Of a DNA stretch of 60,000 bases, positions 1-10,800 are shown in pieces. Below the pieces are notes generated by a model. That model searched no databases and was not told where the DNA came from. It saw nothing but the letters and a program-made list of their open reading frames with translations. The DNA is from Lingula anatina (lineage: Eukaryota; Brachiopoda; Lingulata; Lingulida; Lingulidae). Within the stretch, counting starts at the first letter, position 1, and each line of letters opens with the position of its first letter. A program made the position numbers and the translations under genes. Location: positions 303,230 to 363,229 of the forward strand of contig NW_019775192.1 in the NCBI RefSeq assembly GCF_001039355.2. The letters are read 5' to 3'.

Positions 1-21
1 CGTTAACTGAAACTTCAACCA

Positions 22-1113
22 ATGAACAGAGATAAAGACAGGTCTTTTCGCAAGAATAACGACAGGCAAGCAAGACCAGCTAAAACACCTACTAGCGACC
101 GGTTTCGAAGTCACAGGTAAAACAAATGACCACGTCCGTGCTGTAGAGGCTGTAAAGTAGGAAAGAAACATGACGCGTACGCGTACAATCTTATACCTCT
201 AACACCTTGTATACATTATTGCAAGATTAATTAATTCTAGTATATGTATTCAGATTTATTAACTTTTTATTTTTTATTTATCACCGTTAGTATTTCTAAT
301 TAGATAATCTTTGGTGTCCATTTTTTCTTCCACTGCAGTGAGGTACGTTCACCTACACCATACCCCACTCATCACCAAAGGCCGTGCTCCCGCAGTCAGA
401 GCTGTTCCTCCTGTTCGCACAAAGGTGGTTCCTTCCTCCCACCAATAACCGAGAACCAGTACACATGTAGAATGAAAGAAACCAAAAAGGTTCAAAAGAC
501 AAAAGATGGTCAATCCACAAATGGGCAAACAGTAGTTCTTCGTAGAAGAGGCGGGGGACAAGCAATGGCCTTTCTAGATTTTCATCCTCCCGCTGCTGTT
601 AAAAATAAGCCTTCTAAATTTGAACTTTTAGACCAAGACGTTCTGGAGGACGACGAGGAAGAAATGCTCCGCTCCGAATCCACCCTCACAATACCGGCTA
701 CTAGTAATATCCCTGTATTTACTTCAAAAAGAGATGTCAGCAGCGCCTTAGACAGAGGCCGTCCGCGAAAACTGAGTCCAATCAAGAGCAAAGTAAAATC
801 AATTAAAAGAACCATCAAGAAGACGAAGAATATTCATGTGGTGGACTGGAAGATAAAAGTCGAGCAGGCCCAAAATCGTCGTGATGCACGACTTAAGAAA
901 GAAGCCGCCCGTCGCAAGGAATTAGAAGAGAGAAAATTGAAAAAGGTTGAAAAAAGAAACCGTGAACTAGAAAGAAAAACACAAGAATTTGAAGAGAAAA
1001 TTAGAAGAAAAGAACAAGAAGCTAAACTACGTCGTGAGCAGATTGTAGGACAGACCAAATCCCGCGTGAATCAACTTATTCACGGAAAGCAGCTCCCGTC
1101 TAATCGCCATTAA
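22..1113 (+). CDS. Uncharacterised basic coiled-coil protein, two exons
   Basis: Coding exons are 22-116 and 339-1113. The ATG at 22 has an in-frame TAA at 4-6 upstream. Exon 1 ends CACAG|GTAAAA leaving two bases of a codon. Exon 2 follows a strong polypyrimidine tract and TGCAG at 333-338 and its first base completes the codon, so the frame joins cleanly. The result is a 289-residue protein. The N-terminal third is rich in Arg, Ser and Pro, an acidic patch (VLEDDEEEM) follows, then a Lys/Arg/Glu-rich single helix or coiled coil over roughly the last 110 residues (NRRDARLKKEAARRKELEER and onward). No signal peptide or membrane segment is visible. The composition suits a nuclear or nucleolar, RNA-associated or cytoskeletal protein, but that is inference only. 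I do not recognise the family. A reader starting at the internal ATG at 472 would miss 76 residues. Confidence 0.72.
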
Positions 1114-1246
1114 ATGAGCAACACGATTTTACTTTTAAAGAAACATAATTTTCATCTTCCTGAAGACATACGTTTTAATCTCACGAACCCTATTACCTTT
1201 ATAACAAGACTACACTTCCATTTTTCTGTCAATTTTCATAATATCA

Positions 1247-1252
1247 AATAAA
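1247..1252 (+). terminator. Poly(A) signal of the first gene
   Basis: AATAAA lies 134 bases after the stop codon of the coiled-coil gene, inside an AT-rich 3' untranslated stretch. It is the only canonical hexamer close to the stop. Confidence 0.6.
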
Positions 1253-1299
1253 GATGCTGCAAAGTTAATTTCATTTTCATTTTTATTTGTGATATGAGA

Positions 1300-1465
1300 C
1301 AGGCACGTAGCCAGGCCAGGGGGGGGGGAGGGGGAGTTTCTGGGGATTCGAAAGAACCCCCCTTTTTTGCCTGGAAGGTTCCCTCTGGGTAAAATTTTAT
1401 CATAGTAAAAGGTCCACTTTTTCAGAAAAGGAACACCTCTTTTGAAGTTGCCGGCTACGGGCCTG
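1300..1465. mobile_element. Small non-autonomous DNA transposon (MITE), hAT-like ends
   Basis: The left end begins CAGGCACGTAGCCAGGC and the reverse complement of the right end reads CAGGCCCGTAGCCGGC, an imperfect terminal inverted repeat of about 16 bp. The interior holds a long G run followed by a C run, a potential hairpin. Ends beginning CAGG with a GTAGCC core recall hAT-type elements, but I see no clear 8-bp target duplication, so the superfamily is tentative. It has no coding capacity. The rest of the gap between the first two genes (1466-2167) is AT-rich 3' untranslated or intergenic DNA in which I see nothing else. Confidence 0.5.
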
Positions 1466-2009
1466 TAAGATAATTACATTCTAAATATCTTGACAGAATG
1501 CAGACAGCACTTCAATGGTATTTCACCAAATTTTTAACGTACGTGCGCTTATGAAAATAAATTTTTGACTCAGTTTCCTCAAAGATAAAAGAAATTTAGA
1601 GAAAAAATGATCGTAGATTAACCTTTAATCGTACTCCTATACATGACAAATATTTTCTTGGCCAAAGAAATAAATCTGTTGTCATTCATATAATGTTTAT
1701 TTCAAGATACAACGAAAGAGGTTTTTCATGGTCTTAAAATAGGATGATAAAACGGAACTATAAGTATAAAATAACTCTTAATAAAAAGAGTAACATTTAC
1801 ATGCAACCAAAAGTCGAACGGTACAATTCTAATACCAAAGATGTTAATTGTAAGAAAGACATATTGGATATTAACACATTTTCTAAAATGCATTTTAGGA
1901 ACTGCATTAGAATATATTTTTTTGGATGTATTTGGTAAAATCATATAATTAAAAGTCGACAACGCCCAGGGAATTAAAGTCCTTGTACTCAGTTTTGGCA
2001 CTTTCAAAC

Positions 2010-2015
2010 TTTATT
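2010..2015 (-). terminator. Poly(A) signal of the secreted-protein gene
   Basis: TTTATT on the + strand is AATAAA on the minus strand, about 155 bases downstream of the stop codon at 2168. Confidence 0.4.
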
Positions 2016-2167
2016 TTATCAGTTCGTAAATTATTCCTATAGACTACCTGTTATGCTTTGTTCACTAAGTAAACGAGATAAAATATTTCCGAATAACGTA
2101 TTTCAAATCAGACATTCTTGAGTACCTCTTCCATAGTAAATGTTATCAACTGACATCAAAGCTCTCT

Positions 2168-4237
2168 TTACAAAATTTCCTCGGTAATAGACAGACCCGT
2201 GTGTCCATCCCAGCAGGCCATCTCGCCATCACAACGATTCATAGTAAACGGTTGTTCCAGCGAGGGCTTGTATCTAATCTTGATCATGTGAGAATGGCCA
2301 TATTCCTCAGTGGTAATCATTGTGACAGGTAGACCGTTCTTTAAGTCGTCCACGTCGCTTGGGGAAAGATCCATCCAGTGCACGTGGGGACCAGGGGGGC
2401 TACGGGTAGCAGGCAGCACCATAAGTGTGACACCATCTTGGTATTTGGTATCTTCCGTAGCGTCGGTGTCACTGCCTGCTTGGCCACCCTCCGATCCACC
2501 TGGACGCTCACGATACATCTTCAGATATCTTGTGTGTTCCATAACTATATCTTTTAAGGAATCCAGCTCTTTCCATATCGGGTTTCCTTCATTGTGTAGC
2601 GGCATGATTGGATATCTCTGTCGCAGAATCCCAACACCTGGAATGTTTGGGAAGGACACACGCACGCCCGATGAAGTCAACGCCCGTACGTTTCCTTCAG
2701 GATCCAATACACCAACGGATCCACGAAATGTATCGGCTTTGTCGGAGTCGAGTACTCTCCCTTGGAAAAATTCGGCAGGGGTGAGATTGTACAGCTTACT
2801 ATTTGCACCATTATATGCGGTCTTTGATGTTATGCCGCCATAACGACTTTCGTTCTCTGTTACCGTTTGTCCCAGCTCGGTTTCTGCGTCGCCTTTGTAT
2901 TCTATCCCGTACGGATTCCACGTTGAAAGAGGAGTGAGGTAAATCACCTCCAATGGGATAGCGTATGTCCATTTCTGTTGATAATTTTGACAAATTTGGC
3001 GGCGGTCGTCTGAGTTTTTGCAATCGCGTAGCCCCATTCCCGCTATCCGAGGCTGCGTAGTCATTGCCATGAAGAGACTTCTGTCAGAGAAACCTCGCTT
3101 CCGAATCGCTAAACCCATTGCCCCAGGTTTCACCTCTTTCCACCAGCGATGGTAATACGCTGTATTAACTTTGTCGCCATTAAGGTCAATTGTGTGAGCC
3201 GGATTGTCAAAAGCTTCGTCAGTCAGTTGAGCTCCGTAATTGTCCTTGCCTGGAATTTCGCTCATGAGTTCGTCTAACAACCCATAATGTTGCTGTAATC
3301 TGTCTATCCACGAGCCTTTGTCGCGTGGGTTCAGCTGAAACCTTGCGCGGCGGGACATACCGTGGTCCTTCAGGGTCCGCAGATACATCATTCTGGGACT
3401 CAGATCGTCGACTATGCGAAATCTATTGGTGCGCAGATCGCGAGTAAGGGGATGGCATAAAATTCGGTAGTTCCACTGCGCAAAAACGGGATCAGATCCG
3501 TTAATGATATCCAAAATTGTGGACGGCAAATATGCATAGTTCTCCAAGGAACTTTTACGACCATTATAGGAGGTGAAACGAATCTTGTTTTGTAGATCTT
3601 CCCAACTGGTTGCATCAAGCCAGTGACGGTCGCTTTTAAAAGGCTCCTCTATATCGTCCCAGGCATCCGTTGTCCAGGCTCCTTCCATGTAACACAGGAT
3701 AGGCTTGAAGTATTGACGATAGTCTCGCACGGTGTGGTTTTGGTCCCGCCACGCCTTGAACCACTCTCGCATTTCTTCAATCTGATCTTCAACCTTTGCT
3801 TTCTGGGTGACTTCGGGTGGGACATCGGGGAATTGTATTTCTTCTGTGGCGTGATATTCTTTTGATGTTGTGCTAGGTTTGTGTAAGATGTAATCATTGT
3901 GACGGGTACGGAATTCAACCCCGTTCATTACGACTATAACTTCTCCCAGTCCAATTGTTCTGATGTGGTTTGAGTGGTCGTGTAGAGCCGCAATTCCTTT
4001 CTTAGAGGTATGGCTTGGAAGATGATACACTTTCGTCCCTTCGTTATTGATGCGACATTGTTTAACTCCAGAGTCCCCATCACTGCGAATCCTTTCTTCC
4101 ACGTATTGCTGTTGGAGCATGAGCTGTCTCGCTAATTTGTTGACGGTAGCTTGGAGGGACTCTACGTCCACCTTTGCCCACGTACTTGACACCCACACGA
4201 CGACAAAACACAGCTGCAACTCCCGTGAAAATACCAT
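2168..4237 (-). CDS. Secreted protein of unknown function, one coding exon
   Basis: The 689-residue frame is uninterrupted by introns, unlike its multi-exon neighbours. I start at the Met at 4237 because the open frame above it (to 4342) is crossed by a clear minus-strand splice acceptor, TTTTATTAG then GTCATC, with the exon starting at 4251. A matching donor at 4495/4496 (AAAGTTAG|GTGAGG) suggests a noncoding first exon. The protein opens with a signal peptide (a short basic stretch, LQLCFVVVWVSSTWA, cleavage near residue 22), then a short heptad-like region and a long hydrophilic body with few cysteines (about ten). The C-terminus has His-rich pairs (GPHVHWMD and GHSHMIKIRY) that could bind metal. 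It contains WNPYGIEY and YYHRWWKEVKPG motifs but no domain I can name. It lacks the paired HxxxH sites expected of a tyrosinase. An extracellular or matrix role is inference from the signal peptide alone. Confidence 0.75.
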   Translation of the reverse strand: MVFSRELQLCFVVVWVSSTWAKVDVESLQATVNKLARQLMLQQQYVEERIRSDGDSGVKQCRINNEGTKVYHLPSHTSKKGIAALHDHSNHIRTIGLGEVIVVMNGVEFRTRHNDYILHKPSTTSKEYHATEEIQFPDVPPEVTQKAKVEDQIEEMREWFKAWRDQNHTVRDYRQYFKPILCYMEGAWTTDAWDDIEEPFKSDRHWLDATSWEDLQNKIRFTSYNGRKSSLENYAYLPSTILDIINGSDPVFAQWNYRILCHPLTRDLRTNRFRIVDDLSPRMMYLRTLKDHGMSRRARFQLNPRDKGSWIDRLQQHYGLLDELMSEIPGKDNYGAQLTDEAFDNPAHTIDLNGDKVNTAYYHRWWKEVKPGAMGLAIRKRGFSDRSLFMAMTTQPRIAGMGLRDCKNSDDRRQICQNYQQKWTYAIPLEVIYLTPLSTWNPYGIEYKGDAETELGQTVTENESRYGGITSKTAYNGANSKLYNLTPAEFFQGRVLDSDKADTFRGSVGVLDPEGNVRALTSSGVRVSFPNIPGVGILRQRYPIMPLHNEGNPIWKELDSLKDIVMEHTRYLKMYRERPGGSEGGQAGSDTDATEDTKYQDGVTLMVLPATRSPPGPHVHWMDLSPSDVDDLKNGLPVTMITTEEYGHSHMIKIRYKPSLEQPFTMNRCDGEMACWDGHTGLSITEEIL

Positions 4238-4342
4238 AGTCTTTAGATGACCTAATAAAAAATAAACATATGAAATAACTCTTCTAAGTCGTTTATAAAA
4301 ATTGATATATATTTTGATATTTTGTTCCTGAGCATTTATCAT

Positions 4343-5558
4343 TCAGCAACGAGACATGGTAAGTCACTTGTCGCTGTCTTGTTCACAAAGTGTTTAAAGC
4401 CAGTCTAGAAAATCTAAACACTGCCTCTCAAGTGAAAACAGAAATTGAATTTAGTTTTAGAGAAATTAGCTACGCAAAACAGAGTTAAACCTCACCTAAC
4501 TTTCTTTAAAATGCTGCCAAATAAGACCGTACAGTGGTGATATAGGCCACAATTTATATTGCTCACGGTTTCCAGGCACCATGTGACCAAGGTCAAATTC
4601 AAATGACTACAAATACATATACCATTTCCTAGTAGATTAAATTTGATGACAAACCAGCATCGAAGACCATTAAACCCAATCAACTTAAAACTTATAACAG
4701 ATTTGACCAGTTCAAATTCTTATTTATTTTTGTAGATTATATAAAATGTAACGTTTGTCAATACTTTAGCCTTTTTACCTGTTGATCTAACCCGGTGTTT
4801 AACAGAAAAAAGCAACTTCTTTTCCACATTTTCAACCTTTCATTTAAAGACCCTCAAGTAGATATCTACATGCAGCACCGTGGGAAATCCATAGCAAAGT
4901 TGGCAGTATTTATAAACAGGGCAATGGTTTAACGCCAGTGTGTGCGTATTGGTTTTTCAACTTCATAAACTTTTTAAACTTTCCTCAAATATTTGTCAAA
5001 TGTAAAAACTTTCAAAAATAAATAAAATAATAAACAGAAACCCCTATTTCATTTTAGCATGCACAATGCCCGTTTGACAAACTTTAGCATTACATTTCCT
5101 CAATAAAATTCAATCAGACACAAAACTGAAGTTAATTTCCGAGGACTGTTAACGAAGTGACATAATTCAAAACTCACAACTAAAACGGATGACAAGTTAA
5201 TAAATCAGATCAGTGAAAGCAATTATGATGTGTCAACGTCGGGGCAGACTTGCTTGGAAATGGTTCACCTAGTACAAATGATGACCGAGTGGCAGACCCC
5301 TCGAGGAGTAACTGCCTGCAGGGTTGCATGTTACAGGAAGGATTTACGCTGCCTTGAGCCAACCACACGCCTTATTTATTGTAGTTCGAAGCCACATATT
5401 ATTGATCTTTCCAATTCGGGAATTCAATAGGTATTTCACACCCTTACTCTCGTTTCATCTTATAAGCAGTTTTTCTCTTCCCCATTATTTTAAATACTTG
5501 TAGTCAAACAATCTGAGGACATTCGTTGTAATAGAGGACAGTTTTAAAACGCGTCTTA
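4343..5558. other. Intergenic stretch, no gene seen
   Basis: AT-rich sequence upstream of the secreted-protein gene. It may hold that gene's noncoding first exon, whose candidate donor is at 4495/4496, and its promoter. The short open frames here have no splice context or coding composition. Confidence 0.4.
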
Positions 5559-5772
5559 GACCCCATTCCCAGAGATTAGATCGATCCAAACTAGATCGAC
5601 CTAACTCCCTGGGGGTTCACGATAAATAGCTGTCAGCCGAGCGGGCACGAAAGTTAATTAATCCCTTACAGCTTGTAGTAGGCGGGACGGACATTTAAGC
5701 CGGATTATCTGACAGTAATCTAGTGAGACTCCCCACAGGGATAGATCGGTCTAAATGTCTGGGAATACGCCC
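5559..5772. mobile_element. PIF/Harbinger-like MITE with TTA duplications
   Basis: A 214-bp segment is flanked by TTA at 5556-5558 and 5773-5775. The left end reads GACCCCATTCCCAGAGATTA and the reverse complement of the right end reads GGGCGTATTCCCAGACATTT, an imperfect terminal inverted repeat of about 30 bp continuing through GATCGATCC-like sequence. Three-base TTA target duplications and G/C-rich ends are typical of PIF/Harbinger elements. No open reading frame is present, so it would need a transposase supplied elsewhere. Confidence 0.55.
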
Positions 5773-5835
5773 TTAAATTCTTGAATTGTGTTAGAGATCC
5801 TTTGCACAAGTACCACGAAGATAAAAATGTCACAA

Positions 5836-7888
5836 ATATCACTTTATTTTTTTTTCAACTGATTATCAAATAAAATGCCACATGCAATGAAAAATGCTCA
5901 TTTATAATGACATGTAACTCGATGGCATTGATGGACGCTGAATTAATAGTACACAATTAATGAATTTATGTTGGTTATGTTGTATATCTAAGGTGACAGT
6001 CCACCATATGAATGATATTTATTAGACACACAGCATAGTGTACTGGAACCGATTTGGAAATAAGACTTTTCCATCTCCACCATGCTTTATATGAAATGTA
6101 TGATTAGCTTCTCAAAATATACAATAATACATCACACTGCCTTAAAACACTGAAATGTGTTAATTAGTTTTTTTTTCACTGAAACATGCTCATTTGTCAC
6201 ATAGAAAAAAGACTTTCAAATTGTCCACATATCTCAAAAGTCAATCCGTCTATAGTCTATTGAAGTCCCTACACAGAAGGTGTTCCTAAATGAAGTTATT
6301 CAAACTTAACCCCTACGGTACACATCCTGAATTATTTATAAATAATTAAAGCACCAGAAGAACTCAAACAATAATTTCAATTTCATAGTATATGCACTAC
6401 AATAAACACATATGGACACAAACTATACTGACATCCCAATGGAAAGTGCTGAAAATTAGTGAAAAAAGTTCATTCACAGCAAACAACACCATATTTAAAA
6501 CAAAAATTTCTGGCATGTTTGAATTCATCCATTTTTCTGTTATCAGATTAGTATTACTTGAATAGTTTTCATGATAATAATACTGGGGGGGGGATTTAAC
6601 TGGAAGAAATAACATGTTATCTGTCACATACACAGAAATTCAAAATTAACAACTAAGTGTGAATGATAAAATGGTGCACTTTCTCTGCTGCTAGCCCCAA
6701 TGCTTCTAATCTGTATTAAGTAAACAATCAATATCTATGTCACAAAAAATGCTGTTTTAAGAAAAGGAAAATTAAACTAAAAATCAGAGAACAAGCACCT
6801 CTTTAGCGCTAGTGTAATGCATTTCTTTCCTTGCTTTCTTTTAATGTAGGTTGTGTTCTTTTCTGTATAACAGATGACAAAGCTCTTTTGACAGAATTAC
6901 CCTTTTCCCTGTTCATAACAAAATTGCAAACCTTTCACCTCCAACCTGATCTTTTGTCAGTTAAGTCTAAGATGGGAATCAAGATCTAGGTGCAAATAAG
7001 TCAGTTAAACAGATCTCTAAACAGGACTTTGATGCAACATTTCATACTACAGGTACATATTAAGCTTTTCTAAGTTCTTAAAACTGGCTGAAACAATTTA
7101 ACAAAATGTTGCAACTTTTAAGGTGGTTTCATAATCTAATTAAGAGACCAAAGATTCATAAGCAACAGACATCAACATAAACAAATGATTATTAGCAGAT
7201 CCATCATAAAATTTATTCCTACTTCTGACCTCCAATTAAGTCTTGCAATTTACATGTAGGAGTAAGCATGTGAATGAACCCTTCATGAGAGAGTAGAGTT
7301 CACAGTTTACCAATCCCCCACCTCCTTCTCAACCTCTTGAGTAACAGCACTTACAGAAATTCAGACAAAGTTCAATTTACCAAAGTGAAAACATCCATTG
7401 CTCTGAAGCCAAAAAATCTTTTTGTGTTCTGAGAGCAGACATCCGCAGCAAAAGATAATTTTGTGACACTTCTCTGTGACCAGATAATAACCAGCTGCCA
7501 GAGGAGATGGGCAACACATACATATAAATATATATATATGAAACAATACACTGCTCTCACACTTGAGGTCTGGTAACTCTCTCATTTGTTTCCATTCTGC
7601 GTCAGTGCTTCCATGCATACACACAGAAAAGTGTCCTCTTTTGACTTCAAACCACAAAAAATGTCCCTTCATCAATATTGTACAGTTTCTCATCAATTCC
7701 AAATACATGTTGTTTTCTGTGTTTGTACTTCCTCTAGAGATAAATCAAACACTTTATCTCCTTATTGACTGTAAACTTTACACAGTTTATGCCAGTTTTC
7801 AGTACTGTCTCCAAAAATAATGAACAGCTCGAACAAGATTGAACACACGGCGCCATTTTGATCGTACCTGCGATGAATGCAGTAATTG
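5836..7888 (-). other. Probable 3' untranslated region of KCTD5
   Basis: About 2 kb of AT-rich DNA downstream of the KCTD5 stop, with several minus-strand AATAAA-type hexamers (for example TTTATT near 5842 and 7210). A GCAG|GTACGA sequence at about 7867 could be a 3' untranslated donor. No conserved coding sequence is visible, so the exact transcript end cannot be fixed. Confidence 0.35.
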
Positions 7889-10800
7889 TCACATTCTAGA
7901 GCCTTTCTGTTGAAGAACCTGTAAAAATCAAAAAGGGTGTTCAAATACTGCACAAGTAACAAACCAAATTTGTAGAACTTAATATTTACTCTTAGTTTAC
8001 TGCTACAGGACAGGTTTTCATCCTCTGATATATAACAGAAACAAATCATGTTAGATGTGAAATGGACTAACTGCTGTTCTCACTCAAATATACTGCTTAA
8101 TATAAGACCTATAAACCAAAGAAGCACTAAATGTCTTTATGTAATGGGTTGGTCTGGTGACTTTTTTTTTCTGTACATTAAAGTTCTGATGTGAACACTG
8201 TCAAATTTCAATAAAAGGCAACAGGAAGTTGCCAGCATGTAATATGATACAATGAAAGTAATGAGCACTTCCTTATTACCTTCCTAAAAATCAATAAGTA
8301 GCCAATATAAACACAAAATGTATTAAATTATATTCAGTGAAAAAAAGGCATTAAAGAATTTCAAAATAAGTAAATTACATTGAATTTGATATAAACTGAC
8401 AAAGATGTTTCATTCCATCAGTATCGTTAAATGACACAAATTATTTTTTTCAGCATAATCCCAATTAACTTTGGTTTCCATTACAATTTATTGAAGAAAT
8501 CTCACCCGTGCCCTGTCCGTTGATTCTTCTCCATTCATTATATTTGGACATTCTTTTGAAACTACACACAGAAACTCTGCATGGTCTTCACTGCCATAGT
8601 TGTAGGAGGAACCAATGTTGATCAGCTAAGACGACAAAATAATCAATCAAATGTATAGTGAAATTTTAACAATAATAATAATAATTTACAACAGCAATTA
8701 TAATAACCCTTTAAAATGTACATCTCTAAACCTAAGAAGAAAATCAATTTCACTCCTTTATTTCCAAAGACACATCAATTCTTAGCTAATCATTATGGAT
8801 GTGTATGTGAAAGAAATCTACGTGAGTCAACTTTTTGCAGTTTATCACCATTCAGTAATTTGGTAGTATGTCTGGGCTATAGCTTCAACACTGAGATGCT
8901 TAAATATATACCTGTTCAAATTTCCAGCCATCTGACATTGTAGAGACCATTTGTGTCAATTCTTCCTCAGAAAATTGTAAAACTCGATATACATTCTTAA
9001 TATGTGTCTGAAAATTAAAGACAAATATTTTAATGTATATGAAACGAAACCTATGCTGTCTTAAAGCAACAGATTAGAAAAATCTTTTATGTACCCAGGT
9101 AGTTTTTTATCCATAGTGTTGACTTTCTCTTTGAAACTTCAGTCCTATTTGAATTAACTTGAGGAAATAAACCTGAGTCTGCTTAAGTCAATCAAAACAT
9201 TTATTGGGTTATTCTGAGTTTGAAAGTTGGGATAGTGAATTACTGAACAATAGTTGAGGATTTGAGGAAATTTAATGACTTTCTGTTCCCAAAATCCTGC
9301 AAGGTTCTACCTTAACTAGAAATTAGATATTAATAATGGTAATCAGGTTAATATTTTAAAATATTGGTGCTATATTGTTCATTGTTAAGAGAGGAATAAG
9401 CAATAAAATATAAAAACTGTGTAGGGGAATAAGGGAACTAATCATCCAATTATACCTGAAGATATCAAATTAACACTGAAGCCCTGCAGTTATAAAACCC
9501 TATACTCACCTTTGCACAAAAACATATAATTCACTTTTACTCACCTGGTTCTGCTTTGCATCCCTTTCACGTATTTTGTCTTTAACTAATTTGATAAGTT
9601 CTGTAATATTATAAAATTCTGCCTCTTCTAAAACTCCTAAAATAAGATATAAAGGCGTTAATATTGAACATTAAAAAAAGGTTTACAGACGAACATTCAT
9701 AAGATGTAAAGAATAATTTTGCTTGTTCTTATAATAATATTAATATTGCTATCCTTTTGCATCAAATTTTGAATCGAATTCCGCCCTTCAGCAAATAGTT
9801 TTATTGACAAACTTTAATGACAAGTAACACTTTAAACATAAGCTTATACATTCTGGTTTCATATGCAATTTTCCAATAAATATATATATATATAAAAAGA
9901 GAGAAATAACTGAAAATATTTTTTTTAAATAATGAATAAAAATTCCAAAATTAAAACAGACAGCAAACAACAATTACTAAAATAATTTTTTAATCCTACA
10001 TAAAAAAAATAACCTTGTTTTCTCTTGGGAAAAATAATAAAATTACCTTCTTCTGCTAAATCTTTATTCATAACCAACCTTCCATGCCGTAGATAATTTA
10101 ACACAGGACCAAAATATGTGGGGTCTCTGTCAATTAGGTAGGCACCTTCGTCATCCTTAAAAACAAAAACAAAAAACTTAAAAACACTGGATAACAAATA
10201 CTAAATGAAGTTCCTCAAGTTTCACTTGCACAATTTTACATGATAATGCTGTTTTTAAAACATGTATAAAAATGTTTATTCAATTCCATATTAATTAAAA
10301 ACAGAAAGCCAAGCAGACCTAGGCTGCAAGTATTTAATGGGTTAACATTAAATGCCATCTAAAAGATGCATACTTAAATCAATATATACTGCCATATTCA
10401 CCCATTGAGTAAACATTTATAAATAATGACTGGAGAGGTAAACAGACATGATGTAAAACTTCCCACAGCTAAGTCATAACTTGTCTAGAAAAATCTGCAG
10501 TAAGCTGTTCAATCTCTGCATACAGTAAAAGGTGCTGTGTAAATATGTGGTTACCGTGACCTACTATGATTTATCTGTCCATTAAGGAACGTAATAGTAC
10601 ACCTGACACCCGAACAAGCATTCAATTGTCATGAACTTAAAACTTGAAAATGTAATACATCTCTTGGATGAACCATATTTATAACTTTCCAACTTCAAGT
10701 GACAAACCAGTGCCAGCATCTTGCATATTTTAAGGCCTGCTTGCATCACCAGCTGTACAAAGCATGAAAGAAAAATTCTAAGGGAAATTGCGTGATAAAA

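Noticed and set aside
2168-4237. Tyrosinase or hemocyanin identity for the secreted protein
   Set aside because: The size and secretion would fit, but the paired copper-binding HxxxH sites and flanking motifs are absent.
7361-8049. Open frames of 60-115 codons on both strands
   Set aside because: They overlap the KCTD5 last exon and 3' untranslated region, and lack conserved sequence or splice context.
9776-9792. GAATTCCGCCCTT resembling a cloning-vector border
   Set aside because: The match is inexact, short, and lies inside a KCTD5 intron with continuous genomic sequence on both sides.
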